Made by a program: the position numbers and the translations under genes. The notes under the pieces are model-generated. The model worked only from the letters and a program-made list of their open reading frames with translations. It searched no databases and had not been told where the DNA came from. A stretch of DNA of 13,698 nucleotides from Mycoemilia scoparia. Lineage: Eukaryota > Kickxellomycota > Kickxellomycetes > Kickxellales > Kickxellaceae. Location of the stretch: NCBI GenBank assembly GCA_027575805.1, contig JANBPU010000385.1:1-13698 (forward strand), written 5' to 3'. How positions within the stretch are numbered: the first letter of the stretch is position 1; the number at the start of each line of letters is the position of its first letter. Of the stretch, positions 1-8,551 are shown one piece after another.

Positions 1-79
1 CCCACTAATTTTGATCACACAGGGTGACTGATCACATTTTACTAGTAAATGGTCACCCTTCAAAAATAATCGCCCATTT
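1..79 (-). mobile_element. Partial copy 1 of a MITE-like inverted-repeat element
   Basis: Read on the minus strand from 79, this begins AAATGGGCGATTATTTTTGA, continues with AAGGGTGA and reaches the palindromic core TTTACTAGTAAA (about 38-49). The same end and core occur in the copy at 5850-5970. Beyond the core the sequence diverges into a GATCA/GGGTGA-rich stretch that resembles the far right edge of the window. It is incomplete or rearranged: no matching second terminal repeat is seen inside the window. It lies about 340 bp upstream of the CDC27-like start codon. No coding capacity is visible, so it is non-autonomous. Confidence 0.6.
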
Positions 80-417
80 GCTGTATTGACATAGCTGTAA
101 AATATCTAACCCATAACTTAATTCTTTCAACCCATTTGCAACTGAATACAATTATCCTTACACATAACTATTAACCCACTTAAAATATATAGAACCTAAT
201 TGATTTGCCATTTTTTGGCTCTCTTAGTGGCTGTCTTTGTTTTATTTAGCACCTCCTTTGAGTCCAACACTCACCACATATTTTGTTTTTGATTTTGGTT
301 TTACAACAAAAACAATTTGTTTCGCTTTTTGGACCTTATGCTTTCTATCTACCTACTTCCCTAAACATTATACAAACTGACTATTTTGAGCCCTAAACTT
401 TTATTACGATTGAACAA
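80..417 (+). promoter_or_regulatory. Upstream region of the CDC27-like gene
   Basis: This is AT-rich non-coding DNA. A weak TATA-like string (AAAATATATAG, about 182-192) lies roughly 230 bp before the start codon. From about 210 to 400 the + strand has several pyrimidine-rich runs (around 205-245 and 318-362), a common feature upstream of fungal genes transcribed in that direction. No ORF, RNA gene or strong binding site was recognised. The assignment as promoter rests on position and composition only. Confidence 0.4.
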
Positions 418-664
418 ATGCCTCGCAATTTAACATCACCGCCTTTAAGAATGGTGGGAAATGGAGGAAGTGGCGGAATTGCAAAAAAATATACAGCAAA
501 CAGACCAGACCACAACAGCAATAATCGCAACCAAGCAGGACAACCCCCTTTACCACCTACTTCACACAGCCAAAGTAGCAACAATAGTGGTGGTTCAGTT
601 CCAGGTGCTCCATTAGCACAAGTCCGCACTAAGCCATCGATAATTTCTTCCTCTAATACAACAA

Positions 665-696
<32 letters not shown>

Positions 697-3600
697 ACGG
701 ATAGAGATGGTCCAAATCGTTCGACTTCAAGCTTATCAACTCACAACACCAACTCAAATAACAGCAGTGGTGTAGAAATGAAAAATAAATCTAGAGCCAA
801 GCTAAATAGACTTTACTATGAATCATTAATATCCCATCACTTGGATTTACTTCGACCAACCGATGCACTGTTTTTTGCTGAGCTGTATCATGCCGCTTAT
901 GATGTTTCTAATAGATCAAATAATGAGTGCGACAAAATTATTGAGTCGATTTGCCCAAACATTCTTTCAAAGGCCAATAATGATGACCACCAAGATTTCA
1001 CCAAAGGATACGTTGATGACAGTGAAGATGAAGAAGGCAATGGTGGGAGTGACGATGATGGGCTAATAACATCATCTTCAATATTTGGTAGTGAGATGCG
1101 CAGCACATATTGGTTGGCATTATGTAAATGGCATCTTGGCGAGATATCAACTGTTTACAGGCTATTAAGACCGATAGTTTGTGAACCACTTGATGCAATG
1201 GCTTCTATGAATCTACACTCTAAAACTGGTAGCGAAGGGCTAAAGGCACATTATGATAGTGGTCATGAAATTGACGACGATGACGATTACGAAGACAATA
1301 ATGAAAAGGATAGTGATATGATGTCGAATTTATCAGAAGATTCGTTTGATTTAAATCTACTAAAACGCTCTACCTCTTCATTGAGCCACCAATCCAAAAC
1401 TAGACATGAACAGCACAAAGATGAACGCGAGAAACTAATTGACAGAATCTCAAGGATCGAAACTACTCGAATAAAAATTAGTATCTGGTGGCTATTGAGC
1501 CAAGCTTGTATTAGAGTAGAGCGGTGGCAAGAAGCTGAAGATCTCTTGATTCAAATGATTGAACCCTGCCAACAATTTATCGCTAGCCATATACAAAATG
1601 ACGAGATTTCCAGAATTCTTCGAGCTAATGATGATGAAAACGATGATAGCGGTGATGGTGAAAGGCTGGCTTCGTTGAGATACATCCTATTGTCTTATGC
1701 AAATACTCGTCAAAATATGCCCGATAAAGCAACCATTGTCAACTTGCTTGGTCAGATTTGTAAACGAACTAATCGACACCAGAAAGCACTTGAATATTTT
1801 GACCAAGCCATTAAGCTTAATCCATTTTCACTTGGATCAATGGATGGTGCTTCTCATCTTGGCGCAAGTATGGACATACTTGATAAAGTTAGGTTAACTA
1901 TGAGTCAGGCCGATATTCTCAATAAGGCATCTCAACGCCAGGCAACACTATTAGAACAGGAAGCTTTTCTAAGGAATAGCAATAACGAAAACAGTGATAA
2001 GGGCGGAGACGTTCAGAAATTTCCTCAGTCAAGTTCTGAAGATGATTTCAGGTCAATCCCACCCGCACAACGTGTTTCCAAAGCTCCAAACTCTTCATAT
2101 TCAGTAGTTGGTAATAACTCTAGGTTTCAACATCAGCAATTTCAACTACAGCAAAGGAATAGGAGCACAAGTACTTCGGTCAATACTCCTGGCACTAATA
2201 CTAATACAACTAAGCGAAGAGTAGCATCAGCTGGTCAGGCATCATCCAATGCTGCAGCTCTCAGCAAAGCCATACTGTCTACATCCGCATCATCTAGACT
2301 ACTACCTCCAACGCAACCTAATAGTGCTCGACAAGCAAGAAGTGGAAGTAACAGTAGCAATCGATCTGGAATTACAGGCAGTGGTGGTGATATGGTAGCA
2401 GGCGAAAAGAAAAGAACAAGACGAGGTGTTCCAATATCAACATCATCATCATCAACCATTACTGCCACTATAGCAGCCCAAAAAACAAAAGATACAATTA
2501 CAGTTACAATAGAACCTGGCACCACTGAATCCACGCAGTTGCTCCCAATAGACCTAAAAGTAATAGAATCTATGATAGCCACCGCCAAAACTGTCTACGA
2601 AACACACCACTATCAACAAAGTTATCTTACACTAGACGTAATCCGTGCCCTAACAAGACTTCCATCATACCAAAGAAATGCACCATGGGCATTATGTATG
2701 TTGGGAAAATCATGTTACGAGTCTGGGTTATATAATGAAGCTGAGCAAGTATTTTCGATGGCCCATCAAATTGAACCACACCGGTTAAAAGACATGGATG
2801 TATATTCGACGCTTCTGTGGCACATGAGGAAGGAATCCCAATTAGCACAATTAGCACATACATTGATTGACGTTGGTAGGAACTGGGGACCAGAAGCTTG
2901 GTTGGCTACTGCAAATCTATTTTCGTTGAAAGGAAATCATGGATATGCTCTGAAGTGTCTGGGCAGGGCTATTCAATTGTATTCGCTATCTTCTAGTGGA
3001 ATTGCAACTATTAGGGATTCGGATGGCACGACTTTGGGATCTGGAGCAATATCTGGTGGTGGAGTTGCTAATATTGCGGCCGGTGGGGGTGGAGGGCTTT
3101 CTATGGGCCTTCAATCCAATTTGGCATTATCTTCAATAGGAAGGTCATTAGATGGATGTAACATAGATTCAGCACCTGGATTGGCCTATGCCCATACTTT
3201 ATGTGGCCACGAACATTCGGCCAGCAACGATTACGAAAAGGCACAGCAATCATTCCGAACTGCAGTTAGGTTAGACCCACGACACTACAATGCTTGGTAT
3301 GGGCTGGGTATGTTGTATCTTAGACTTGGAAAACTCGAATTGGCGGAATATCATTTCGAAAGAGCTCTTGAGATTAATCCGTATAATCCAGTGCTTCAGT
3401 GCTGCATTGGAATGATACATGAACGTAAAGGAGAATTCGAAGAAGCCCTTGATGTGTATCGGTATATTTTGTCAAGCGATGTGTTGAAACAGGCTGATCA
3501 ATATAATAAAGAATTACAAGCTGGTGCTTTGGGTAATACTGCCATCAGTAGTAGTGATGCTAGTGAGCCGAGAAACCCAATGTCTGTAAATATCAAATTG

Positions 3601-4014
3601 GCTAGTCAAACTGAGTGTTTGGTGTTATTCAAGATTTCGAGGGTACTACTGTCGGTTGGCAGGTACAAGGAAGCAGCGAATAAGTTGGAACAGTTGGCGT
3701 TGAGATGCCCACAAGAAGCTACAGTGTTTTTCTTGCTGGGACAGACATATAAACAGCTGAGGTGGTATCATAAAGCTGTGTCTAATTTTATTAGAGCTCA
3801 GGATATTGATCCCAGAAGTGGACAGGCTGTAAAAGATGCACTTGAAGCACTATATGACCATGACGATGATAATGATGATGACCATGTAGGAGATGGTGGT
3901 AGTGGTGGTGCATTGGATGCTTCCAGGTATATGGATCAAGGATGGAAGGATGATTGGGAAGCATTGGATAATGCCGATGATCGAGTTGAACGTGCTTTAG
4001 ACTTTGCTGAATAA
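418..4014 (+). CDS. CDC27: Anaphase-promoting complex subunit Cdc27/Apc3-like TPR protein
   Basis: Cdc27/Apc3 is a scaffold TPR subunit of the nuclear anaphase-promoting complex, an E3 ubiquitin ligase; in the family it dimerises and helps dock the Cdc20/Cdh1 activators. The 1198-aa intronless ORF has an N-terminal helical/TPR region (about residues 130-175, 225-250, 355-385 and 439-470), then a TPR array from about 712. The block at about 919-1018, with PRHYNAWYGLGMLY and the following LAEYHFERALEINP, is the Cdc27 hallmark; PEAWLATANLFSLKG and HRLKDMDVYSTLLWH match preceding repeats. It is much longer than yeast or human homologues (roughly 760-830 aa) because of Asn/Ser/Thr/Gly-rich stretches at 1-128, acidic ones at 200-330, a linker at about 520-710 with a basic KKRTRRG motif near 663, inserts at 857-918 and 1019-1060, and an acidic tail. 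The first ATG (418) is used; Met12 (451) has a better context (A at -3, G at +4) and could be the real start. Family assignment is firm. Confidence 0.93.
657..698 (+). repeat. CAA/CAG-type trinucleotide tract coding Thr/Ala in CDC27
   Basis: A run of ACA and GCA codons encodes an alternating poly-Thr/poly-Ala stretch in the disordered N-terminal extension of the Cdc27-like protein. It is in frame and probably length-variable between strains. Confidence 0.8.
2985..3170 (+). other. In-frame Gly/Ser-rich insert inside the Cdc27 TPR array
   Basis: In Cdc27 proteins the helix ending in ...RAIQL(D)P is followed almost directly by the ...AYAYTLLGHE helix. Here about 62 residues (857-918), with runs such as SGGGVANIAAGGGGG, separate ALKCLGRAIQL from PGLAYAHTLCGHE. 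The segment is open in frame, so it is either a translated disordered loop or a stop-free retained intron. A possible splice pair is GTGGAA (near 2996) to ATTCAG (3161-3166); it keeps the frame and would give ...SLSST-PGLAYAH, but that donor is weak. I favour a translated loop. Confidence 0.5.
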
Positions 4015-4168
4015 TCATATTGGAAGCATAGCTTTTCACAATAATTTCCCTCAATCTCAAATATTTACTTGCTATTATAAAATTAGATAGTTTTAGCTTT
4101 TCATATTGTTTTTTAATACAACATCATCATTATTATAGTAGTGAGTTATTAAAATCAATTCAAATGCA

Positions 4169-4199
4169 ATATGGGTAGCTATTTTTGAAGTGTGACCAT
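4169..4199 (+). repeat. Isolated terminal-repeat fragment next to element copy 2
   Basis: ATATGGGTAGCTATTTTTGA followed by AGTGTGACCAT matches the outer end of the element family (compare 5850-5877) with a few changes. It lies directly before a second end at 4208-4234, so two left-type ends stand in tandem. This suggests a remnant of an earlier insertion or an end duplication. Confidence 0.5.
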
Positions 4200-4207
4200 C
4201 TACTAAC

Positions 4208-4320
4208 AAATGGGAGATAATTTTTGAAGGGGGAATTTTCACTAGTAAAACTGGACACTCATTTGGCTATGATTGCGCCTATAATCATTGACCACCAAAA
4301 GACACCCTCCAAAAAACATC
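4208..4320 (+). mobile_element. Copy 2 of the MITE-like element, diverged
   Basis: The left end AAATGGGAGATAATTTTTGA leads into TTCACTAGTAAAACTGGACA, then CTATAAT and ACCACCAAAAGACACCCTCC. The core (CACTAGTAAAACTGGACA to CCTATAAT) aligns base for base over long stretches with 5879-5937. The right end (CACCCTCCAAAAAACATC) is a degraded version of the 5950-5970 end and lacks the terminal GCCCATAT. It lies about 190 bp after the CDC27 stop codon, so it may fall in the 3' UTR or just beyond. Confidence 0.7.
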
Positions 4321-5227
4321 ACTCTTGTATTTAGAAATTCACATTTCTGCCTGTGCAGTGCGGCGCAGGCTCATAAAATCGATATTGAAGGTTGGAACGA
4401 ACCTCAAAGTAGTTCGATGATCATTGCTATTCATAGTGGTCAGTTATTATATGTTTATATTTAAATCTAATAATTTACTGAATTTGGGTTGGTATTTGTG
4501 AGCTCATATTCTTGACAGCCAATTTAGTGGATCGCTGTGACTATGATAAAGAAAGCTGATATCAAACAGTTCTTTTTGGTTGACTTGCTATGCAAAAATA
4601 TAAATATCAGGAGTCACCAAGCTGCCACTTGTGTATAATTCTACGTGTAAGAGCAAGAGACCCACGATATCACTTGGTATTGTTCTTTACTACATTTCTT
4701 TGGTGACATTGCTTGTGATTCAAATAGAAAACTAACCAAGTTGAAATAAAAGCATTTTGAGTGTGGTATGGCGGCTTCAAATACCACCAAAATAGTCATC
4801 CAATGTCAAATTAATATTGATGAGTGCAACACACAGAGAAAGCAGTGGTGCATCGCACTTGGTTGTTGACCTTTTTTTCTGCTCGTCAAAAAAGGCAATG
4901 CAAAAAGCCTTTTGATCCATGTTTTATTACTATAATATTTCTCTTATTTTCATGCTTTGAGTCTGTTGGAAAACACAGTACCACTCATAGTCGCCACCAC
5001 TCCACCATGGGCATCATTTATTCTACCAAATTTCTCCACTATGTTTAAGTAAAAGGTCAAATCTTTAGAGAGTAGCAATTGATTCTAAAGGACTCAATAT
5101 TTGATAAATTCATCTGCCAGCATTATTTGTAGTTGATGTCTTGAGCTCAGTAGTTATTACTCAGCAATGCCAGAAAACTCTTTTCAATATGCTTAATAAA
5201 CATCAACTACAGCTCTTAAGAAACAAA

Positions 5228-5236
5228 TATAAATAG
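5228..5236 (+). promoter_or_regulatory. TATA box of the small zinc-finger gene
   Basis: TATAAATAG is a good TATA consensus 132 bp upstream of the ATG at 5368. A CAACA/CAATC-rich segment about 30-50 bp downstream is a plausible transcription start area, leaving a 5' UTR of roughly 90-110 nt with a pyrimidine-rich run (5300-5345). Assignment is by motif and spacing. Confidence 0.55.
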
Positions 5237-5367
5237 GACAGGGCTGTTCTACAAAATTCAAAAGTTTAACTACAACAATCTATACTATATCTTTGAAATT
5301 TTTCTTCTTGAATCTCATCCATCAGCAACGTCTCAACTCATTTTTTGCGCTAACCAAGATAACCACC

Positions 5368-5517
5368 ATGACCATTAACAATGCCAACACTGCAAGCCGA
5401 GCAAAACTGGATACTTGTTCCAATCATAGACCTGGGGAATATCGGTGTCCAAAATGTAATATGGTTTTGGTCGACCAGTATGATTACAATAACCATACAG
5501 AATACTGTTATGAATAA
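5368..5517 (+). CDS. 49-aa single C2HC zinc-finger microprotein, family unknown
   Basis: I do not recognise this gene. The ATG at 5368 has a strong context (ACCACCATGACC); the open frame upstream to 5293 has only a TTG at its beginning, so the ATG is preferred. The predicted protein has a polar N terminus of about 25 residues and then GEYRCPKCNMVLVDQYDYNN followed by HTEYCYE at the C terminus. This gives C-X2-C-X12-H-X3-C, the spacing of a classical C2H2 finger with the last His replaced by Cys, plus Tyr just before the first Cys as in many C2H2 fingers. One finger alone seldom gives sequence-specific DNA binding, so protein or nucleic acid binding in a complex is equally possible. Support for a real gene: TATA box (5228), good start context, tandem AATAAA signals (5678-5688) and an intact zinc motif ending just before the stop. 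Alternatives are a gene remnant or the end of a longer spliced gene. Confidence 0.6.
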   Translation: MTINNANTASRAKLDTCSNHRPGEYRCPKCNMVLVDQYDYNNHTEYCYE

Positions 5518-5677
5518 ATGCTCACTGTTGTACTGACGAAATGATGGGGGATTGCTTGATGCAACAATACAACATCCCATTTAGCGGTCAATGACTGTTG
5601 GCATGAACACAGCCAAATATGTTCATCCTCCAGAAAACAGCAGCCTGTACTTTGTATTTATGTTTGGCTTTTTATTG

Positions 5678-5688
5678 AATAAAATAAA
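5678..5688 (+). terminator. Tandem AATAAA polyadenylation signals
   Basis: Two overlapping AATAAA hexamers (5678-5683 and 5683-5688) occur about 160 bp after the zinc-finger stop codon, followed by TTTTGTGTG (GU-rich in RNA). This is the standard layout of a eukaryotic polyA site and supports transcription of the small gene on the + strand. Confidence 0.6.
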
Positions 5689-5849
5689 GACTTTTGTGTG
5701 AATATAAAAAAGGTCAAGGCCCAAAGGGCCTAAAACAATACTAGTGAATTTTCCAGGAGTTAGTTGAATATCAAATAGCTTGCGATTGAGCCAAAATCTA
5801 AAGAAATATTTTTATCTGCTACACTTTTAATAACTACTATAATTTTGTA

Positions 5850-5970
5850 ATATGGGCGATTATTCTTGAAGGGTGAAAGTTTACTAGTAAAACTGGACAC
5901 TAATTTCGCTGCGTTTGCCCCTATAATTGTTGGCTACCAAAAGTCACCCTTCAAAAATTATTGCCCATAT
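5850..5970. mobile_element. Copy 3, near-complete 121-bp MITE-like element with TIRs
   Basis: The left end ATATGGGCGATTATTCTTGA (continuing AGGGTGA) and the reverse complement of the right end, ATATGGGCAATAATTTTTGA (continuing AGGGTGA), match at 24 of 27 positions. Between them lies the family core with TTTACTAGTAAA, CTGGACAC and GCCCCTATAAT. If the outer AT/TA letters are a duplicated target, the terminal repeat begins TGGGC and the target would be TA, as for Tc1/mariner-derived (Stowaway-like) MITEs. There is no coding capacity, so mobilisation would need a transposase elsewhere. It ends 61 bp after the MED1 stop, so it is probably transcribed in the MED1 3' UTR, where it could fold into a long hairpin. 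Confidence 0.8.
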
Positions 5971-6031
5971 GTTATTCGGAAGAGCATGTAAAATAAACAA
6001 AAGAAAACTCTTATAATTATAATATTTGTAA

Positions 6032-8551
6032 CTACAAAAAGGCCAAAGTCATTGGAATGTTACCACACTGGTTGATGATATTTTCCAATTTTTGGTGACC
6101 GGTAATACTTATATGTGAATTCTTTTGGACCACAATTTCGAGTATAGTCTTGCTGTCATTATTATTATTATTATTATTATTATCAGCATCATCATCGATA
6201 TCCATTTGATCAGAAGAGTTTGGTTCCACATGGCCAGTACTAGTGCTGATAGCGAGGGTTATACTAAACTGATTAGCCAGGATATTAACATCCACTACAC
6301 AATTGCTACGAATAACTGGTTCGGAAGAAGATGAGAAGATACTGGAAATCAATTCGTTAAACAAGAGTTGACGACGTAAACATGCAATAACTGATAAAAT
6401 AAGTCGAGGATGATAGAATGGGATTCTGGAAATTGCAAACGAAGGTGTAAATTCTGAAAGCAAATTGAATTGTGTCTTTGGTACCTCAGGTGATGATGAG
6501 TGGATTGTATCCTGATATAACTGATATCCTAGGTATTCTTCTAATGATCCAGCTAATTGGCTCATCCCTTGGTATGGACCCTGTTGTTGTTGTGGATGCG
6601 GTTTGTTGGTGTCTTGAGCTTTCTCTTCTTTGGCTTTAGTATTATTTCCAACTGCTACATCCATTGATGACGAATTAAAAGTTCCCTCAGCGCGTTGACT
6701 TCCACGTAAAATATCCTTGATGGCACTTACTGTTGCTCCACAAACTCGAATAGATTTATCGAACCTTAGCACAGAAATATATGGAGTTGTTAATAGACTG
6801 GCAATTTCTGATTTGGTAAATCTGGATGATAGAGACCCAGAATATTCATCTTCAATTCCTCCTTTTTGAGTTGGTGATTCTTTGTCAATATCCATTGCGC
6901 TATCGCTATTGCTTTCAACTATAGGCTGTTGCTCGATATATTTGATGGTTAGGTTCTCGATTGTTGGATGCTTTTCTTCAAACATATGGAGTTTACTAAA
7001 GTTTGGAAATGTGGATACATCTTTTACAACAAATGTTTTATAAGGTAGTGGTAAAAATATTTGCAATGGCTTTTTGGTATTTTTCGGTTGAGGTGATGAC
7101 GAAGTAGATAATGGTGCTCCAACTGTTGTATTAGAACCAGCGTTATTATCATTGTTGCTATTGCTGACATGGTTTTTGGTAGTTGGTAAGTAAGGTTCCC
7201 AAGTAATCCAAGCAAATATTCCCAATTTTGCAATATTTTGGACCAGCCTAACATTATCTTGGCCATCCCCGTCACTAGTTTTTGTGGTGGCACCAATTTG
7301 TCTCATCAACTTTTTGAGGTCAACTCCTCCACTATTACGCTTTAGACCGGAGATAATTGGCTTAGGTAGATAAAACAATATTTGGGGACCAGGTCGATTG
7401 AAGTAAGAAATTGGGATTCCCGTGCCTCTTTCTAATAGCCCCAATAATCCACTACTCTCACCACTTTTTGCAGCTATATTCATCAATTCTAGCTCTGAAA
7501 TTCCTTCGAGTGAATTGGTTAGAACATTGGTAGCATGGAAAAAGTCGATAGGCTTGAACTTTTTGTTTAACTTATCAAAGGTTGATAGGACAGCCAGATA
7601 ATTCTTGAGTTTTACAAAGTCTAGATGCTTTACAGTTTTTTCAAATAGTTGATCAGCTGCGTGGTCGTGTTGGGCTTCGGATGCAAACGACAGTTTGACT
7701 TTTTGCACACATCCTTTGCTATCGATATCAACATCAAGTACGATGATGTCCCCACATATTGTCACGCTTGTAATTCTCTTAGTCTCTCCCCCACTGCCAC
7801 CACTACCACTGCTGTTGGTGGCCATGGTATCGAGCTTAGAAGTATCGACATAGCTCACTAACCCCAGCTCATTGGCAATCCTTTCGAGGTTTTTGACAAT
7901 ATATGAACACGGGTCCTCGCTATTACCACTACCATTTCCAAGAATAGACTTTGTATCAATCTGATTATCTTTATTGCTATTCTCGTCTTCGTTGATAACT
8001 TTATGCATTTTGCTTCGACATTCTTGCATATCATCAATCATACCTCCCAACCGATTCCTCATACCACCGAGCTCTTTAAACATTGTACTAGATTTGCGTA
8101 TTTGTTTTTCTAGATCACCTCTCTGTTTGCTGTCCTCAGGAGTTTGTTGCTGTTCCTGACCTTGGCTTAATGACAACATATCCTGGTACCCATCTAATAC
8201 TTTGGATCGATAATTCTGTACACCTTGAATGGTACAATTAATCATCAGGTTCAATTCTCGGCGAAGTCTGGAATAATCGATAGAACCAAACGTATTAAAA
8301 TCCGTTATTCCATCTTGATTTTGACCCAGATTCTGTTGTAGTTGCCGGATTCTTTTTTCTAAGAGCTTTAGACCAAAGGATACATCCTGTGGAACTACAA
8401 TCGAAGTAGGTAGTCCAGATGGTTTGCTGACACTATTGTTGGAATTACTAAGTGATGATGACTGATGTTCTATAGACATCTGGGTGCTACTATTTGAACT
8501 GTCAAAAGCCACTGTAGATACAGTACTAGGATTCTGGCTTAGTGAAGACAT
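6032..8551 (-). CDS. MED1: Mediator of RNA polymerase II transcription subunit 1 (Med1)-like
   Basis: Med1 is a middle-module/associated subunit of the nuclear Mediator complex, which links activators to RNA polymerase II. The 839-aa protein (from the ATG at 8551) has a Ser/Asn-rich N terminus, a helical/coiled region (about 58-185), then the Med1-domain signature from about 215: SYIVKNLERIANELGLVSYV, then TSVTICGDIIVLDVDIDSKG with VQKVKLSF, and LFEKTVKHLDFVKLKNYLAV plus LSTFDKLN. Further conserved-looking blocks are RPGPQILFYLPKP (about 386-398), LRFDKSIRVCGATVSAI, and a helical segment near FYHPRLILSVIACLRRQLLF close to the C terminus. Ser/Asn/Gly-rich loops and a poly-Asn run interrupt the domain. 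The open frame extends 38 codons further to 8665, but that stretch is hydrophobic, AT-derived promoter-like sequence; ATG 8551 has A at -3. No intron is needed. Identity rests on remembered family pattern, without alignment. Confidence 0.83.
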   Translation of the reverse strand: MSSLSQNPSTVSTVAFDSSNSSTQMSIEHQSSSLSNSNNSVSKPSGLPTSIVVPQDVSFGLKLLEKRIRQLQQNLGQNQDGITDFNTFGSIDYSRLRRELNLMINCTIQGVQNYRSKVLDGYQDMLSLSQGQEQQQTPEDSKQRGDLEKQIRKSSTMFKELGGMRNRLGGMIDDMQECRSKMHKVINEDENSNKDNQIDTKSILGNGSGNSEDPCSYIVKNLERIANELGLVSYVDTSKLDTMATNSSGSGGSGGETKRITSVTICGDIIVLDVDIDSKGCVQKVKLSFASEAQHDHAADQLFEKTVKHLDFVKLKNYLAVLSTFDKLNKKFKPIDFFHATNVLTNSLEGISELELMNIAAKSGESSGLLGLLERGTGIPISYFNRPGPQILFYLPKPIISGLKRNSGGVDLKKLMRQIGATTKTSDGDGQDNVRLVQNIAKLGIFAWITWEPYLPTTKNHVSNSNNDNNAGSNTTVGAPLSTSSSPQPKNTKKPLQIFLPLPYKTFVVKDVSTFPNFSKLHMFEEKHPTIENLTIKYIEQQPIVESNSDSAMDIDKESPTQKGGIEDEYSGSLSSRFTKSEIASLLTTPYISVLRFDKSIRVCGATVSAIKDILRGSQRAEGTFNSSSMDVAVGNNTKAKEEKAQDTNKPHPQQQQGPYQGMSQLAGSLEEYLGYQLYQDTIHSSSPEVPKTQFNLLSEFTPSFAISRIPFYHPRLILSVIACLRRQLLFNELISSIFSSSSEPVIRSNCVVDVNILANQFSITLAISTSTGHVEPNSSDQMDIDDDADNNNNNNNNDSKTILEIVVQKNSHISITGHQKLENIINQCGNIPMTLAFL
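6158..6183 (-). repeat. (ATT)n/(AAT)n microsatellite coding poly-Asn in MED1
   Basis: An ATT trinucleotide run on the + strand encodes eight consecutive Asn residues in the acidic segment (MDIDDDADN...) near the Med1 C terminus. It is in frame and likely length-polymorphic. Confidence 0.85.

Larger units (their letters stand above)
4015..5227. other. Intergenic region between CDC27-like gene and zinc-finger gene
   Basis: This stretch of about 1.2 kb holds the CDC27 3' flank, element copy 2 (4208-4320, with a partial extra end at 4169-4199) and the upstream region of the small zinc-finger gene. No canonical AATAAA was seen close to the CDC27 stop. No tRNA or 5S-like motifs were found. A small hairpin-capable sequence (AGGTTggaacgAACCT, about 4388-4403) is the only other local structure noted. 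The open frame at 4824-5048 has no ATG at its start and is not supported as a gene. Confidence 0.6.
5518..6031. other. Convergent spacer between zinc-finger gene and MED1-like gene
   Basis: The two genes converge here. The region contains the + strand polyA signals (5678-5688) and the complete element copy 3 (5850-5970). The 61 bp between copy 3 and the MED1 stop is AT-rich 3' flank. No further coding sequence was seen. Confidence 0.6.

Noticed and set aside
2235..2588. 117-codon frame antisense to CDC27, and other frames antisense to CDC27 and MED1
   Set aside because: These mirror the biased codons of Ser/Thr/Asn-rich regions in the real genes and encode no recognisable protein.
4824..5048. 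74-codon + strand frame before the zinc-finger gene
   Set aside because: It starts at GTG, has no ATG early in the frame, shows no domain, and lies upstream of the TATA box of the next gene.
4320..5227. tRNA, 5S rRNA or snRNA gene
   Set aside because: I looked for the A/B box pair, TTCGAAT-like loops and 5S internal control motifs and saw none with a foldable partner.
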